Counted from the stretch's first letter, positions 23,686 to 34,969 are shown. The stretch is DNA of 64,000 nucleotides from Bromus sterilis (GCA_950022295.1 OX465598.1:69052001-69116000); one strand, 5' to 3'. The notes: a model not told the origin generated them from the sequence alone. Numbers and translations are program-made.

Positions 23686-24145
23686 TGATGGGTGTTGATA
23701 ACACATTCTCATTGGTTACCCCAATTGAAAGGTTATGATGTATATAGTAGAAAATTTTATTCAGTGAAGATACCAAAGTTTATGTCTCCCGTAGGATTCC
23801 TGAGAAAACAAGTAGGTGGTTAGTAACTTCCCTGACACTTTAAATTACTTGATCTAGACCTGCACACAAGACACACTAACTTTTCTCTCAACGAGTCAAA
23901 AATGTTGTCAATCTCTCTGACCTTGCTGTTTACAAAGTATTAAACGCAAGAGGTAATGAAAAGAAAGGAAAAACGGTAAATTGCAGCGGTGTAAATATAT
24001 GACGTGGATATGGACCGGGACGTCATGGCGCTCACTAGTGATGTCTCTCTTCCAAAATGATATGAAAATGCATTGAAACATATAGCAAAGTCACCAAAAC
24101 AAGCATGGAACAAGCAAAACTTATAGATACATTTGGGACATATTA
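23686..24145 (-). mobile_element. LTR retrotransposon remnant (internally deleted solo LTR)
   Basis: It starts TGATGGGTGTTGATAACAC and ends near GACATATTA, matching both ends of the 1,587 bp solo LTR at 43230-44816 in the same orientation (GGTTACCCCAA, CTTGCTGTTTACAA, ACTAGTGATGTCTCTCT and TTATAGATAC are shared). About 1.1 kb of the LTR middle is missing. A clean target duplication is not visible. It truncates the LINE. Confidence 0.65.
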
Positions 24146-24233
24146 GTATCACATTATTTATTTTTGTACTTGTCGTGCTCCCTTGTATGACTTTGATCGT
24201 ATGGTGGTTGCTTTTTCTATAAAGCACGGAGAA

Positions 24234-24893
24234 AAACTAATTGTTCAATATAAAAGGTTGTTTGGTACTAGCCGACTAATGGGGACCAAATATATGTGGA
24301 TTGCATTGTTTTAGTTTTCTCACATCAGAAACATATTATTATTAGTGGATGTACTTATCAAGTTTTGTTTGGAAAAACTTCCCCATATATTAATTAATTA
24401 ACAACATTTTTACAATCATCCATTATAAATTTAGCCACGCACGGCGGAACACTATTAAGAAGCACCCATAGAACCTATTACCAAAGATAAACTTAGAAAT
24501 CTCATGGCTACCCTATTTGAACTTCTATTAATCTTGAAAATATTTAGATCTATCATCACCCTGGAAATTCTTAGCTTCCATCGTAAGTTCAACTAGTGTA
24601 GACCATTCCAAATAAATTTCCAAGAAAAGAAAACACAAAAGAACAATTAGTTTCCAACATTGATGGGTTTTTGAAGAGTAATACCGATGTATAGCCCCGC
24701 CAAGGCCGCTCTAAGCTCCGCTTCATCCATGTTGTTGCAGAACCCAATATAATCCCACGAAGATATGGACATGAAGCTATCAAGATTTTATTAAGTTAAG
24801 AATTGTGACATGAAGTTAGCTCTATAACATATGGTACATAAGATGCAAAAGAAATAGACCATAGTCAATTAAGAGAGAAACTGTCATCACCGG
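24234..24893 (+). repeat. Downstream part of a dispersed-repeat unit (probably unit C)
   Basis: GGTACTAGCCGACTAATGGGG (24275) matches copies B and D. TAAGAATTGTGACATGAAGTTA and AGATGCAAAAGAAATAGACC with ATAGTCAATTAAGAGAGA (24797-24890) match 28630-28727 of copy D. Between them lies an unrelated AT-rich stretch. It continues the unit that begins at 8150, on the other side of the nested LINE, CACTA and LTR. Confidence 0.55.
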
Positions 24894-25875
24894 ATTATTA
24901 TTCTGGTCATATCTGGCAATGACGATGTTGTTGCATCGTTACCTTGTTGAAGACACTTCTTGGTTATGCTCAGACTTGTACTATAGGTTGAAAATCTTGA
25001 ATCTGGCCTCTCACGGTTGGATCAAGTAACAACGATACTTGAGCATCGTTCCTTTTCTTAAGGAGTTGCTATTGAATAACATTTCACATTATCTTTGTGG
25101 TGTTAATAGATGATTGATGTAAATGTTATGTTGATGTAGTTTGTTCATCACTATTTTGTTCATTCTAATTTCTTCCTCTATGAGGGATAACTATGGTCTT
25201 ATATTACTTTGCTCTTTGCCAGCATGTTTATTTCTGCGTTTGCGTGTGTTAATTATGTAGAAGTCGGGTGTGTGTTCTTTATGTTTGTATCCCTTTAATA
25301 TTTTATTTAATTCAAATGAATTCACCTTTTTTTCAAAAACTACTATTCTTGTCGCATCTTTTAATATGTCAAGCTATGTTGGCTATTTCAAGTTTGTATA
25401 AGGTGTTTCAGCCATGTTGCAACCTTAGTTAATAATACGATGGTCGTGTGCACACTAGGTTGCAGAGGCCATAAGTTATTACCTTCCTTTTTGGGTTTTT
25501 TACGAAAATATGAAAGGCAACATATTAAATAAAGCGTGTCCTTATAAGAACGCCCTTACAATAATATGAAATTGTAGGCATGTATTTAAAGAGATAACCA
25601 TCATCTTCATGTTGCATCCATTGATGATGCCTTGTGAGCGGAGCTCGTTGCTTCCTTTGTCCCTGCCTTAGCTGAGAAATCTTGTTGAAATGCATGAACT
25701 TGTAGAAGTAATGGTAGGGAACTCTTCGACGTAAACCAGAAATTGTCGGCAACAACGATCTAGAAAGTTCATCATCGTGAAGAAGCTAGCGCCAAAGAGG
25801 GACAAAAGATAACCTCCGTTGGATCCAAGCCTCACAAGTTCCCAACAAAGCCATATATAACCGAGCTTCATCAAA
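24894..25875. other. Intergenic DNA with an unassigned reverse-strand open stretch
   Basis: At 25525-25874 the reverse strand has two overlapping frames of 68-76 codons (GYIWLCWELVRLG; SFFTMMNFLDRCCRQ) that look like decayed protein sequence, but I cannot name a family. The rest is AT-rich without features. Confidence 0.35.
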
Positions 25876-27400
25876 TGATACGTCCAAAAGGCATCACTAT
25901 TTTGTATCGTAATTTATCACTATTCATTGATATATTTCATATAATGACGCCTCTCTCATGGTATTTTGACTTGTTTTAAACAGTTTACAACTTTTCGGTG
26001 CCGGAACAGCAGGACAAGGAATCAGCGGGGAAAAATGCACGTAGGGTGGACATGTCTGCACAACTCCAAATGACCTGAAAATTTTAGGGATTGGTTTTCA
26101 GAAGAATTAATGAAGACACGCCGAAGGAGTCCCGGAGGGGAGCCACCAGGCGCGCTGGTGGCGCAGCCCCCCCTCGGCCGCGCCCCTTGGTCGCCTGGGT
26201 GGTGGGCCCCACCCCCTGGCCTCTCCTTTGGTATACATACCTCTCAAAACCTAAAACTTCGGGGGGGGGGGGGGAGTGGCAGCTTAGATCAGAAGTTCCG
26301 CCTCCGCAGCGAGGCGGAAAACCACCAAAGAAGAAAAGACCTTTCCGGCGGGAAGGTTCCGCCGGGGAGAACTCCTCCCGGAGGGGGAGATCGTCCTCAT
26401 CATCATCACCATCGTCACGAGCATCATTGATATCATCATCATCATCCTCTCCATCACCAGCACCATCTCCATCTTCATCCCAACTCACTTTACCATTGCA
26501 ATATGTGTTGTACCTTGCACTATTCAATCCCTCTATTTTATCGATGTTGATTACTACCTTGTGGTTGATGTTATTGAGTTCTGTTGGAGAATTATTGTTA
26601 TGTTCACATTCTTCACCATATATTTATCACCTCTGATAATGATCTCTTTTATGTCTTGTGAGTAGTTATTTTAGTTCTTGAGGATATGAGAGATGTCTTG
26701 TTGTTAGTACGTAGTCATATGATGTTGAAGTAATATGTGTTGGTTTGATATTAAGTTGTGGTGTTCTTCATCTGGTGGTGCTATGTGAACATCGACTACA
26801 TAGCATTTTTCCTTTTAAGGACCTAGGGGAAGGCATTGTGTATAGAGAATGCTTACGGTGGGTTGCCGGAGTGACAGAAACCTGAACCCAAGTTTGCGTA
26901 CTTTTGCACAAGGGAGTTTTGGATCTTAGAGTTTATTCTACGGTTAGGGTTACCTTAATTTCTCTCTTGTATCTGCGGATGCTTGCAAGAGGTATAATCG
27001 TAAAAGTACATTTGTCTTAGTCTAGACGGTGTGCTAGCATAGGTTCACCCACACAACACTTATCCAAACAATAGATAGTACTAGACAGAGTATGGCGGAA
27101 GTAACTTGACTACCTCTCCTGTGTGTCCTCAGGAGCGCTTTAGCCTTTATAATTAGAATCTTTCGGCTTATCCTTTGTGTTCAAAAGGATCGGGCCACTT
27201 GCCGCACCTCTTTATCATTTGCTTTACTTGTCTTTTATTTACCTGTCAACTATTACGACAACCCCTAAAAAGTTACCTCTCAGTACTTGCAGTTATTCCT
27301 TGCTCCAGATCACTTGTCATTACCTTCTGCTTCTCGTTGGGTTCAACACTCTTACTTATCGAAAATACTATGATAGATTCCCTACACTTGTGGGTCATCA
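25876..27400 (+). mobile_element. Solo LTR (or isolated LTR) of the TGATACGTC type
   Basis: It begins TGATACGTCC and ends TTGTGGGTCATCA, the TG...CA limits of a high-copy Triticeae retrotransposon LTR. Internally it has the usual landmarks: TTTCGGTGCCGGAACAGCAG, a GC-rich block with TATACATACC (likely promoter), a CAT/ATC microsatellite leader near 26395-26460, and AACACTCTTACTTATCG before the 3' end. No primer-binding site, gag or pol follows. The five flanking bases differ (TCAAA versus CCTAT). Confidence 0.75.
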
Positions 27401-28055
27401 CCTATCCCATCAACTATTGTGGCCGTCATAGTGGGCAATCGCAAAAAACTTTCAATCACGAGAGATGATTTCTATATGTTATTTATTTATTTTGGAGCCT
27501 TTTGAAAGAATTTGTGAAGGAATTTGTGGCAGAAGCCATAACATCATGCTTGCAGCTATCAATGCTATTCTGAAGGCAATTTAATTTCATGAGATATATT
27601 GAGAAACCTATCAGGCAAGGTGGGGCGATGCGCCAATGCGACATTGGCTCTGCGTGGTGGTTCGATGGGTGTGTAGATCCCGAAGAGGAGGAATAAATAC
27701 CCTACAAACGCAACTCTTCTTGGTTCAGGGTTTTCCGTTTCCAAAGACTAGTAAAATAGATGGATTATGGAACCCCAAGGATTCAAATAAGGATATGGAT
27801 TATCGCAAAAAAAATAAGGATATGGAAATATTAGATTTCCAATCCTAGCGGAAAAAGGCAGGGCAAAAAGGTGAACCGATAGATGCTAGATTTATTTTTA
27901 CGCAACTGAACTTTAAGTGAGCCATGTATTTTACTTCATCGGCTTGCATATGTTGAGTTCTTACAATTAGTTAGGCATTTGGACGATAGAGAACTAAAAG
28001 GCTAATGTAGGCATTGGTATGATACCATGGCATAATCTTAATTTAGCTGACCTAT
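27401..28055. other. Intergenic DNA, no gene seen
   Basis: AT-rich sequence; AATAAGGATATGGA is duplicated near 27787 and 27809. Confidence 0.5.
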
Positions 28056-28735
28056 TAATTTTTTTTAAATAGCGATCTATTCACAAGTTTAGAAAGTTTT
28101 TTTCAGATTCAAGGCACATTTTGGACCAATGCGATGTCACGATTTTTATCTTATTTTCTTTTCTACAAATCATTATTTTTTATGTTTTACAAATTAATAA
28201 AATGTTGTACTTACTCTACAATAGAATCGGAAATTTCTTGCATTAATTTTCTTTGGTGCATGTTTATGGAGCATTACTAGTGTTGAATTCAGGATTTTAT
28301 AGTTTCAAAAATTGTTGGATTGTATAGATGACCACCACTAGTCCGTGGAGGTTATTCAAGTGGTTGACATATCTCTTCCCCTGATTTCCTCAAGTACTCG
28401 TACGCCTTAACATCCATATCCTCCCAGTCTAAAAGTCGCTCCCTCACTGTAGGAAAGAAAATAAATTCACTCTCAAACAAACAGAAAATATAATAATGAG
28501 GTCAATTTGTTGGGTACTAGCAGGCTGGTAGGAGCCAAACACATGCGAACTATACTCTCATTTTCTTCCCAATCAAATGCATATTACATTATTACCATTT
28601 GCGGATCTAATAATCCGGATTTTATTGAGTTAACAATTGTAACATGAAGTTATCACTACTTGCTCGAGCATATACAACAGAAGATGCAAAAGAAAGAGAA
28701 CATAGTCAATTAAGAGAGATGACCTTCGTCATCAA
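28056..28735 (+). repeat. Copy D of the uncharacterised dispersed repeat
   Basis: It shares the family landmarks CAGATTCAAGGCACATTTTGG, GATGACCACCACTAGTCC, GGTTGACATATCTC, TTAACATCCATATCC, GGTACTAGCAGGCTGGTAGG, AACATGAAGTTATC and AGTCAATTAAGAGAGA. It is the only copy here that carries both the upstream and the far downstream landmarks without a large interruption, so it gives the best unit outline. Confidence 0.6.
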
Positions 28736-28986
28736 ACAATTTAGGAGAACGTATTCCAATTATTGAGCACCGGAGAACGAACTCTTATTAGCTGAGAACC
28801 AGAGAACGAACAAAATCTAGAATGCCGGAACGTCCCAAATATCTTATTAAAACGGATTATTCTTTGTAGTGGGACATGACGTTTATGTCCATAGTGTATC
28901 TACGGCTCTGGTAGATTTATTTCTCTATCTCTGCTTTCGGCTATTTCATATTTTATATTTTAAATTTATCATTAAAAAACAATGTA

Positions 28987-29451
28987 TTATGTAGATCTAC
29001 TAAACTTGCCTACACTACGTGTTAACATCAAAGATGCCGCGATCCCCGTGCTAGACTCCGGGTACATGGTTGGTAGTCGCCAATCCGACTCATGAGGCTG
29101 CTCCTCCTCGTCCCCCCCCCCCCCTCCCCCCGTCATTGTTCGCCTCCAGATCTGTGAATATCTCGTCGAGCTCCTCCTTCCGCCGTTGGCCTTCACCTTT
29201 GCCTTGGACTGGATGGATGCGAGTATGGCCGCCTGCTCCACCACGTTTTCTGCCTGGGCCAGCTCATAGTCTACCAGATCTGCAGCTGGAGGCATTGGAT
29301 CCGCCTCTCCTGTGTCGCTGTCGTCCGACTCCGGATGCGCGTCCTCCATTGCCATGTCCTCCTCCACCTCTGCCTTCACGTCAGCCTCCTCCCCGTCCTC
29401 ATCCCGCTCCGACGAGTATGGAGGTAGACCACAACGATATGGGCATCCCAA
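28987..29451 (-). CDS. Acidic 154-aa ORF of unknown identity, probably transposon-derived
   Basis: The frame runs from an ATG at 29449-29451 to a stop at 28987. It has an acidic Asp/Glu-rich N-terminal half (EEADVKAEVEEDMAMEDAHP), then ELAQAENVVEQAAILASIQS, a likely helix, then a Gly/Asp-rich part (TGGGGGGDEEEQ) coded by a long C-run on the plus strand. No catalytic motif is visible. The helix resembles the second ORF of Triticeae PIF/Harbinger-type elements, and GC-rich sequence continues on its 5' side (29452-29820). I saw no terminal repeats, so this is inference. It could be a shadow of composition. Confidence 0.3.
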   Translation of the reverse strand: MGCPYRCGLPPYSSERDEDGEEADVKAEVEEDMAMEDAHPESDDSDTGEADPMPPAADLVDYELAQAENVVEQAAILASIQSKAKVKANGGRRSSTRYSQIWRRTMTGGGGGGDEEEQPHESDWRLPTMYPESSTGIAASLMLTRSVGKFSRST

Positions 29452-30048
29452 GCCCGATTCACCTCCTAAAGCCGCATGTGGCGCTTTGGTGTGAGACCCG
29501 CATACATGGTAATTTTGGAGTGAACCATGGCGTGAGGATGGGTGAGTGGCATCGTGAAGGGGGGAGGGAAACGAAAAGGGATGGTCCGGCTAGGGTTAGT
29601 CCCCCTCCAGCTTAAATAGGAAGTCTTTGGTCATTGGGCAGCGCTCTAGAGCGGCGCCACATGACACCCTCAATGCGTCCTTACTGGTCTCCTCGAATGG
29701 ACGGGGCGGCCGTCAGACCATTTGTTTCCGATTGATTCCGCCCGGAACCCCGCCTTCAGTCCGACGTGGCGAATGCACCCATGCCTCCTCATATCCAACC
29801 CAGATTTGGGGCTAGATAAGAGGAATGCAGGTCATCTAAATCACGTTTTTCTGACCGATCACTTTTTCTTGAAGGGCCAGCGGATTGTTGGTTTTCATTG
29901 ATTTAGGAGGGAGCAGTCGGAAAAATACAAGGGTGGGATCAAAGAGAGGGTGCTCAAAAGGAGAGCCAGCAAAACTACAGAATTACAGCAAAAGCAAAAC
30001 TGGATGAGTTTCCTGCCGTCGAGACAGTAAACCCGCAACTAGAAATCA

Positions 30049-31047
30049 CTATCTCCCAACCAGGTCCCCGAAGGGGCTCAGAAAGTCCGTTGGTTCTGCG
30101 AGCCGCCATTGCTCGAAAGATCTCCGGATGGAGGTGATCACGTCCCGTGCACTAGAGGTCTTGTTGCGGAAGACGCAGGCGTTTCTTTCCTTCCAAATCT
30201 CCCATGTGGTGAGCATGACGAGGCTGCGGACGGCCTGCCTGACCGGTGGCGTTGCTTGGGAGACGCACCGGTTTGTGGCACTCATCGACGAAGCTTGCTC
30301 CGGCCCTTGTAAGTGCAGGGAGCTGCAGCCCTGCCAAGATGATACTTCCGCCCATACCTGCCTCGTGAAGCCGCAGTTCCAGAAGAGTGGACCGAGTTCT
30401 CCAGATTTCTGACACACATTGCGCAAAAGTAACCATTCTCCCAATGCCTTCGTTGTAGTCTGTCATTGCACCAGAGTCTATCCTTGCAGAGAAGCCAAAA
30501 GAAAAACTTGATTCTACCAGGAGCCCATACTTTCCAAATCGTGGTTCGGAAGTTCGTCGTTGGGGTCGCCGTTGGAGTTGCCCCAAACTGAAGTTTGTAC
30601 GCCGAGGACGTGCTGTATGTTCCGTTGTTGTTCCCCTTCCAGCGTATGGAGTCCCTACCATCGGTGACTAAATTGATGCCGGCTTGCCTAACACGCCTAG
30701 CTAGCTGTATAACATCCCACATGATGACGCTCACATTCCCTCTACGAAGATCCCTAATCCATGTGTTGTTGAGTAGCGCCTCGGTGACGGTTCGCTGCTT
30801 CTTGCGAGTTACCTTATACAGCGAAGGAAAACTCGATGATAGTGGAGAATCGCCAAGCCATGAGCAGTCCCAGAATTTGGCCGTGTGCCCATCTCCAATT
30901 GTCACCTTGGTAGCAGATCCGAAGAGAGCCCTATCCGCTTTATCACAAGGCAATTCAAAGGCATGCCAAGGCCGCAACGGCTGCTGCCAGGCCAGCCAGA
31001 GCCACCGATCTGACCGAGCCGTCTACCCGATCGTAGAGAGTGTTTGA
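30049..31047 (-). pseudogene. LINE 3' end (RT tail with zinc-binding RVT domain)
   Basis: Read on the reverse strand, the frame begins RWLWLAWQQPLRPWHAFELP and continues with VTIGDGHTAKFWDCSWLGD, KGNNNGTYSTSSAYKLQF, and VWAPGRIKFFFWLLCKDRLW. This is the C-terminal region of plant LINE reverse transcriptases, including the zf-RVT domain. Near 30410 a frameshift moves it to LFWNCGFTRQVWAEVSSW and TTWEIWKERNACVFRNKTSS, the typical last block. The element is 5'-truncated, as usual for LINEs, and lacks RT and endonuclease. Its 3' end should be near 29.9 kb. At the other side (31055-31070) GGCTGTAGATGCTCTTA looks like the end of a Harbinger-type element with a TTA flank. Confidence 0.8.
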
Positions 31048-31819
31048 AAAGGCCGGCTGTAGATGCTCTTAGAGGGCACCGATCTGATTATTATAGGTTA
31101 CTATTTTTTGCGGGGGTTATAGGTTAGTATTTGGAATTTTTACGGTACATCATACTACCTAATATGGTCAGGAGTATTGAACTGATCTAATGGTCAAAAA
31201 CAGTTTATCAGATTTTGACTCGAGGATACATTGGTAATCCTTTATCAGGATAGATTTGACACCGCTGCAAGCATCCGTCGCCAACCGCCCGCAGGAAATA
31301 ATTGGTCGACGCCCCTACTACCTCCCCCATCTCGACGTCGCCTGCCAGCCTGCCCTCCTCCCGGTCTGCCGCCATCTCAAGGCCGCCAACAATCTCAGAC
31401 TGCAGCCCGCCGCCGCCACTACCAGGACCTTCGCCATCCCAAAGCGACAACCCTATTCCCGGCGCGTGCGATGCTCTGAACACTCGCCTGTGTGTCGAAC
31501 CTACAACATGACGACATGAGATTACGTGTTTTTTTCGCCGCTCCACCAGCAGCTCGAAGGTTGGCTCCCACGGCCTCCCTCCAACCGTCTCCGGGGTCCT
31601 ATACATTGCGGAGGGCTTTGTCCGGCAGATCGCGGCAGTGGCAGAGGTTTCTTGGGGTTGATGTTTCAGAGCAAGTTGCTGATGGCCGGCTAGCCGGCTA
31701 GGACAGGACGGAGACGATGGAGTAGGGCGAGCTGCATGGTAGGCTGGACTGGGGCAACGACGCACGGCGGGCTGGCGATGGCCAGCTACTGGCCGCGAAC
31801 GCAGACCGGCGTGCGCACG
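31048..31819. other. Intergenic DNA with a GC-rich, leader-like block
   Basis: 31230-31800 is rich in Pro/Ser/Ala codons in several frames on both strands. No frame shows conserved motifs or credible splice structure. I treat it as non-coding or transposon-captured sequence. Confidence 0.35.
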
Positions 31820-31954
31820 ACACCAACGTTGTGGGATACGCGAACTGAAAGTTCACAACGGTGTGAAAATTGATTTTTTTTTAAATAATACGTTTTTTAA
31901 TAATAAAATCAGTAATAGCACGCGATTTGGAAAAAATTGAAAATTAGGTCGCTG

Positions 31955-32140
31955 TCGGCCGTAGTAGGGCCGAAACCAGTAGATTCGGCCCGGCTACTGA
32001 CGAAAGGGATAGTTTTGGCCCTGGTAAGGCCGAAGCAGCTAATCGGCCCGAGTTACGCCGATCTGCATGTGGCTGCCGCGCGGGCCCCACCATTTCGGCT
32101 CGGGTACAGCCGAAACAGTCTGGATAAGGCCGAAACCAGC
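31955..32140. repeat. Left cluster of palindromic GGCCGAAA units in the MULE
   Basis: About six units of the form (T)TCGGCC, 6-9 bases, GGCCGAA(A) follow one another, for example GTCGGCCGTAGTAGGGCCGA and TTTCGGCTCGGGTACAGCCG. Each can form a short hairpin. A matching cluster is at 34370-34570. Confidence 0.7.
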
Positions 32141-32831
32141 CGATCCCTCCCTCCTCCTTTCTTCTTCCTCTAGCTTCCATTCGTACCGAGCTCTCTCTCT
32201 CTCCTTCATCTTTTCCCTAACCGTGATCTCTCATAATAGCTAATAAAAATCAGATTTTTTTAGTGGAATAGATAGAGGAGGCTGTAAGCATCAAGGATCG
32301 GGTCATGGGATAGCTTTTGGTGGCGTTTTGGGTGATGTTTTTGGGTTAGGAGGTGGAGCTTTTTTTGGCAACAATGGTGGACAATAGTGGTGTGTGTTGG
32401 TGTTGTGAGGATAGGAGAAGCGGTGCTGCGATGGTGGTGGTGCTCTTTTGAAGTCCGGCAGCAAGGGTTCGCACGCATCAAGGGTAATCCCTAGTTTTTC
32501 TGTAATTTTACATACGCGTACATGGTAATATATTTAGATACATTTTGTAGATGCAACATATATTATTGTAGATGATATAGATAAATTTTTGCTGATATAT
32601 TTAGTATATATTTAGATAAATTTAGTTGGCTCATTTAGTATGTTTACATATATTTTAGGCGGTATAAATTTTAGGTAGTTTACATAAAATTTATTAGATG
32701 CGAGACATTTATTTTTAGATGCGGCATAAAATTTAGGTGGTTCATTTTCGGCGGTTTATATAAATTTTAGGTGATTCATTTAGTATGTAGTATTTGATGA
32801 TGAAATATATATATTTTTTAGGTGAGGAGTC

Positions 32832-34296
32832 ATGTCTGAATTTGTAAATGTTGGTGTTTACTATGGTTCTGGTACTGTCCGTGCAAATGAGTCGGGTGTT
32901 GATCTCAGTGAATTTCAGCACGTGGTGATACCGTTGGCAGATCCAGAAAAAGTCAGAATTAGTGTGGTTCAGAACTATTTGACGGTGAATTTTGGGTTCG
33001 ATCCTAATTTGTGGACCGTTAGGATTCAGTCATTATGGACCAAAGACCGTACAAATATTTGTTGGGAGTTGTTACCGCTAGATCGGACAAAACAGTGGTT
33101 GTCTTGGCTAGCATCATGCAAACGCCGAGGGACTCAACCCATCGTCCTAGTTTTCTTTGTGCCAAACCAGAATAATTTGGGACAAGATTGCGGCGGTCCT
33201 GAGCATTGTCAGAGTAGTGAGGCAACGGGGCAGATGAATGTATCTGGGTCGCAACCTTTTGATCAGTGCGGCTATGAAACACATACCACAAGACAAAGTA
33301 GTCAGTCATCAGAAGTTGTCGATATTGGCGAGGCTGATGGTGATGAGCAGGGGGGGAAGAATGCAGGGACAGATGGAGAGGGAAGACGAGGATGGTCTGG
33401 CGTTAGATCTAGATTCAGATGAAGATGCTGCTGAACATGATGAGGAGGATGATGAAGAGGATGAAGAAGAGGATGATGATGATGAGAATGACGAGGATGT
33501 GCCTATTCCAGATTCCTGGAATTTGGACATGTCGACCGTCATGACTGTTAATGATGGACATGAATCATCGTGGGAGTATCACATCGTGGGAGGATAAGCT
33601 ACACAATGTCTACAACGTTCTTACATGTAGCCGCTCTACAGACGTTGTGCCCCGCCGTGAAGATCCTTCGCGCCACTCTTCCCACACTAGGGATTCACAG
33701 GTATCGGCCCCGCGTCACTCTATGCATCGTCAGGAACCACGTCCACGTCTTACGCCAGTACAGACTCCCCAACCACCACCCACTAGCCAGCCAGATCTAT
33801 CCCAGCCTGGTAGTTCATCGTGGCAGTTGCATCGACCTACTTACCATTTAGATCCTTCCCAGCCTGGTAGTTCAACGTGGTTGCCACAACCAAATTATCC
33901 GTATGGGATGCCTCAATACGAGATGCCACAACCAAATTACCAGTATGGGATGCCTCAATACGGGTGGAATCCATCTGCTGCTCCATTAAGTCAAGGCATG
34001 GGGCTAGGTATGTACTTTTCACTCTTCGTACTTATCAATAGGAAAATAAAAATGTACATAGTATTAACATTGCATCTACAGGGGGGGATGCCGAGTCTTC
34101 ACATGATACGCATGGCGAGCACGACATGTACGGCACTCCACCTCCGCCCATCACACAGGAGACACAGGCACATGAGGAGGAGCCGTTGCGCGGTCGAGGT
34201 TTGCGTGACCACCATGGTCCGAATCGCTGGGAGCCTTCAGGGCGTCGGCAGCGTCCTCCGAGACAGCCGCGATATCGTAATCATACAGACGAGTGA
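32832..34296 (+). pseudogene. Mutator-like transposon gene: N- and C-terminal ends only, frameshifted
   Basis: The start MSEFVNVGVYYGSGTVRANE and the following region (NFGFDPNLWTVRIQSLW, WLASCKRRGTQPIVLVFFVP) match the N-terminal PB1-like region of plant MULE transposases. A G-run at 33349-33355 causes a frameshift into an acidic tract (about 33400-33500) and PIPDSWNLDMSTV; another near 33580 leads to KLHNVYNVLTCSRSTDVVPR and a Pro/Gln-rich tail with repeated QPNYQYGMPQYGW-like units. An intron (34008-34081, GT...AG) precedes a final exon ending QPRYRNHTDE. The catalytic transposase, zinc knuckle and SWIM parts are absent, so it is an internal-deletion derivative. Confidence 0.65.
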
Positions 34297-34364
34297 GACA
34301 TTTATGTATGCGACATTTATGTATCCGACTTATTTATGTATGAGACATTTATGTATCCGACTTA

Positions 34365-34575
34365 TCCAGGATGTTTCGGCCTTACCAGGGCCGAAACAGT
34401 GGGGCTCGGCTCTGCGCAGCGGAATGCCCATGCAGGTCGGCCGTGTCGGCGCCGACAGACCTCTTTCGGCCTGGCCTCTGCCGAAACGACTTCTTTCGGC
34501 CTTACTTGGGCCGAAACAAGAGCTTTCGGCTTTTCTACTGCCGAATCGTTCGGTTTCGGCCTTAATAATGCTGAC
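34365..34575. repeat. Right cluster of palindromic GGCCGAAA units in the MULE
   Basis: Clear units: TTTCGGCCTTACCAGGGCCG, TTTCGGCCTGGCCTCTGCCG, TTTCGGCCTTACTTGGGCCG and TTTCGGCTTTTCTACTGCCG, each continuing AAA or AA. Loops are 7-8 bases, stems 7-8 bp. The cluster begins about 75 bp after the transposon gene's stop codon and ends just before the terminal inverted repeat. Confidence 0.75.
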
Positions 34576-34892
34576 AGCGCACTAGTTTTTTGATATTTCC
34601 AAATAGCGCGCTATTACTGATTTTGTTATTAAAAATCGTATTATTTAAAAAAAATTCGTGAAAATTCATCTCTGAACTTCACTTTTCCTTTTCGATGGAA
34701 CAACGTGCATGACTGATTAACTACGAACTACCCATAATACCCTTAACAACCAAATATACTACTGAAAATCCAGCCTAGTATTACCTCATCTGGATCGTTT
34801 AATTGCAAAAATAAACGGCCTAAATTTAGTTGATGTATCATAAAAAGGTCTCGTATTTTACCCAACCTCAATTATTGTAATGTATACTACCA

Positions 34893-34965
34893 CTCCCTCC
34901 GTCCCATAACTTAACAAAGCTATGCTAAGTTTCAAAATGATACTACATTATGAGACGGAGGGAAT
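34893..34965. mobile_element. Stowaway miniature element
   Basis: CTCCCTCCGTCCCATAA at the left pairs with TTATGAGACGGAGGGA at the right, the standard Stowaway (Tc1/mariner) ends. The element is only ~73 bp. Confidence 0.75.
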
Positions 34966-34969
34966 ACAT

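Larger units (their letters stand above)
31820..34720. mobile_element. Mutator-like element with ~100 bp terminal inverted repeats
   Basis: The left arm (about 31822-31935) contains ACGTTGT, then TTTAAATAATACG, TTTTTTAATAATAAAATC and AGTAATAGCACGCGATTTGG. The complement of the right arm (about 34597-34712) contains the same series: ACGTTGT, TTTAAATAATACG, TTTTTAATAACAAAATC and AGTAATAGCGCGCTATTTGG. The long repeats and the Mutator-type gene inside indicate a MULE. Exact ends and the expected 9 bp target duplication could not be fixed by eye. Clusters of palindromic GGCCGAAA units lie just inside both arms. Confidence 0.75.

Noticed and set aside
26084..26527. ORFs of 106-181 codons with Pro/Arg/Ser or Asp-rich sequence
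   Set aside because: They fall in the GC-rich and CAT-microsatellite part of an LTR leader and exist on both strands.
31937..32180. Overlapping ORFs on both strands in the GGCCGAAA cluster
   Set aside because: They are by-products of the palindromic repeats, with the same residues repeating (FGLTRAE-like).
32260..32481. His-rich reverse-strand ORF
   Set aside because: A by-product of GGTGGT-type low-complexity sequence in the MULE leader.
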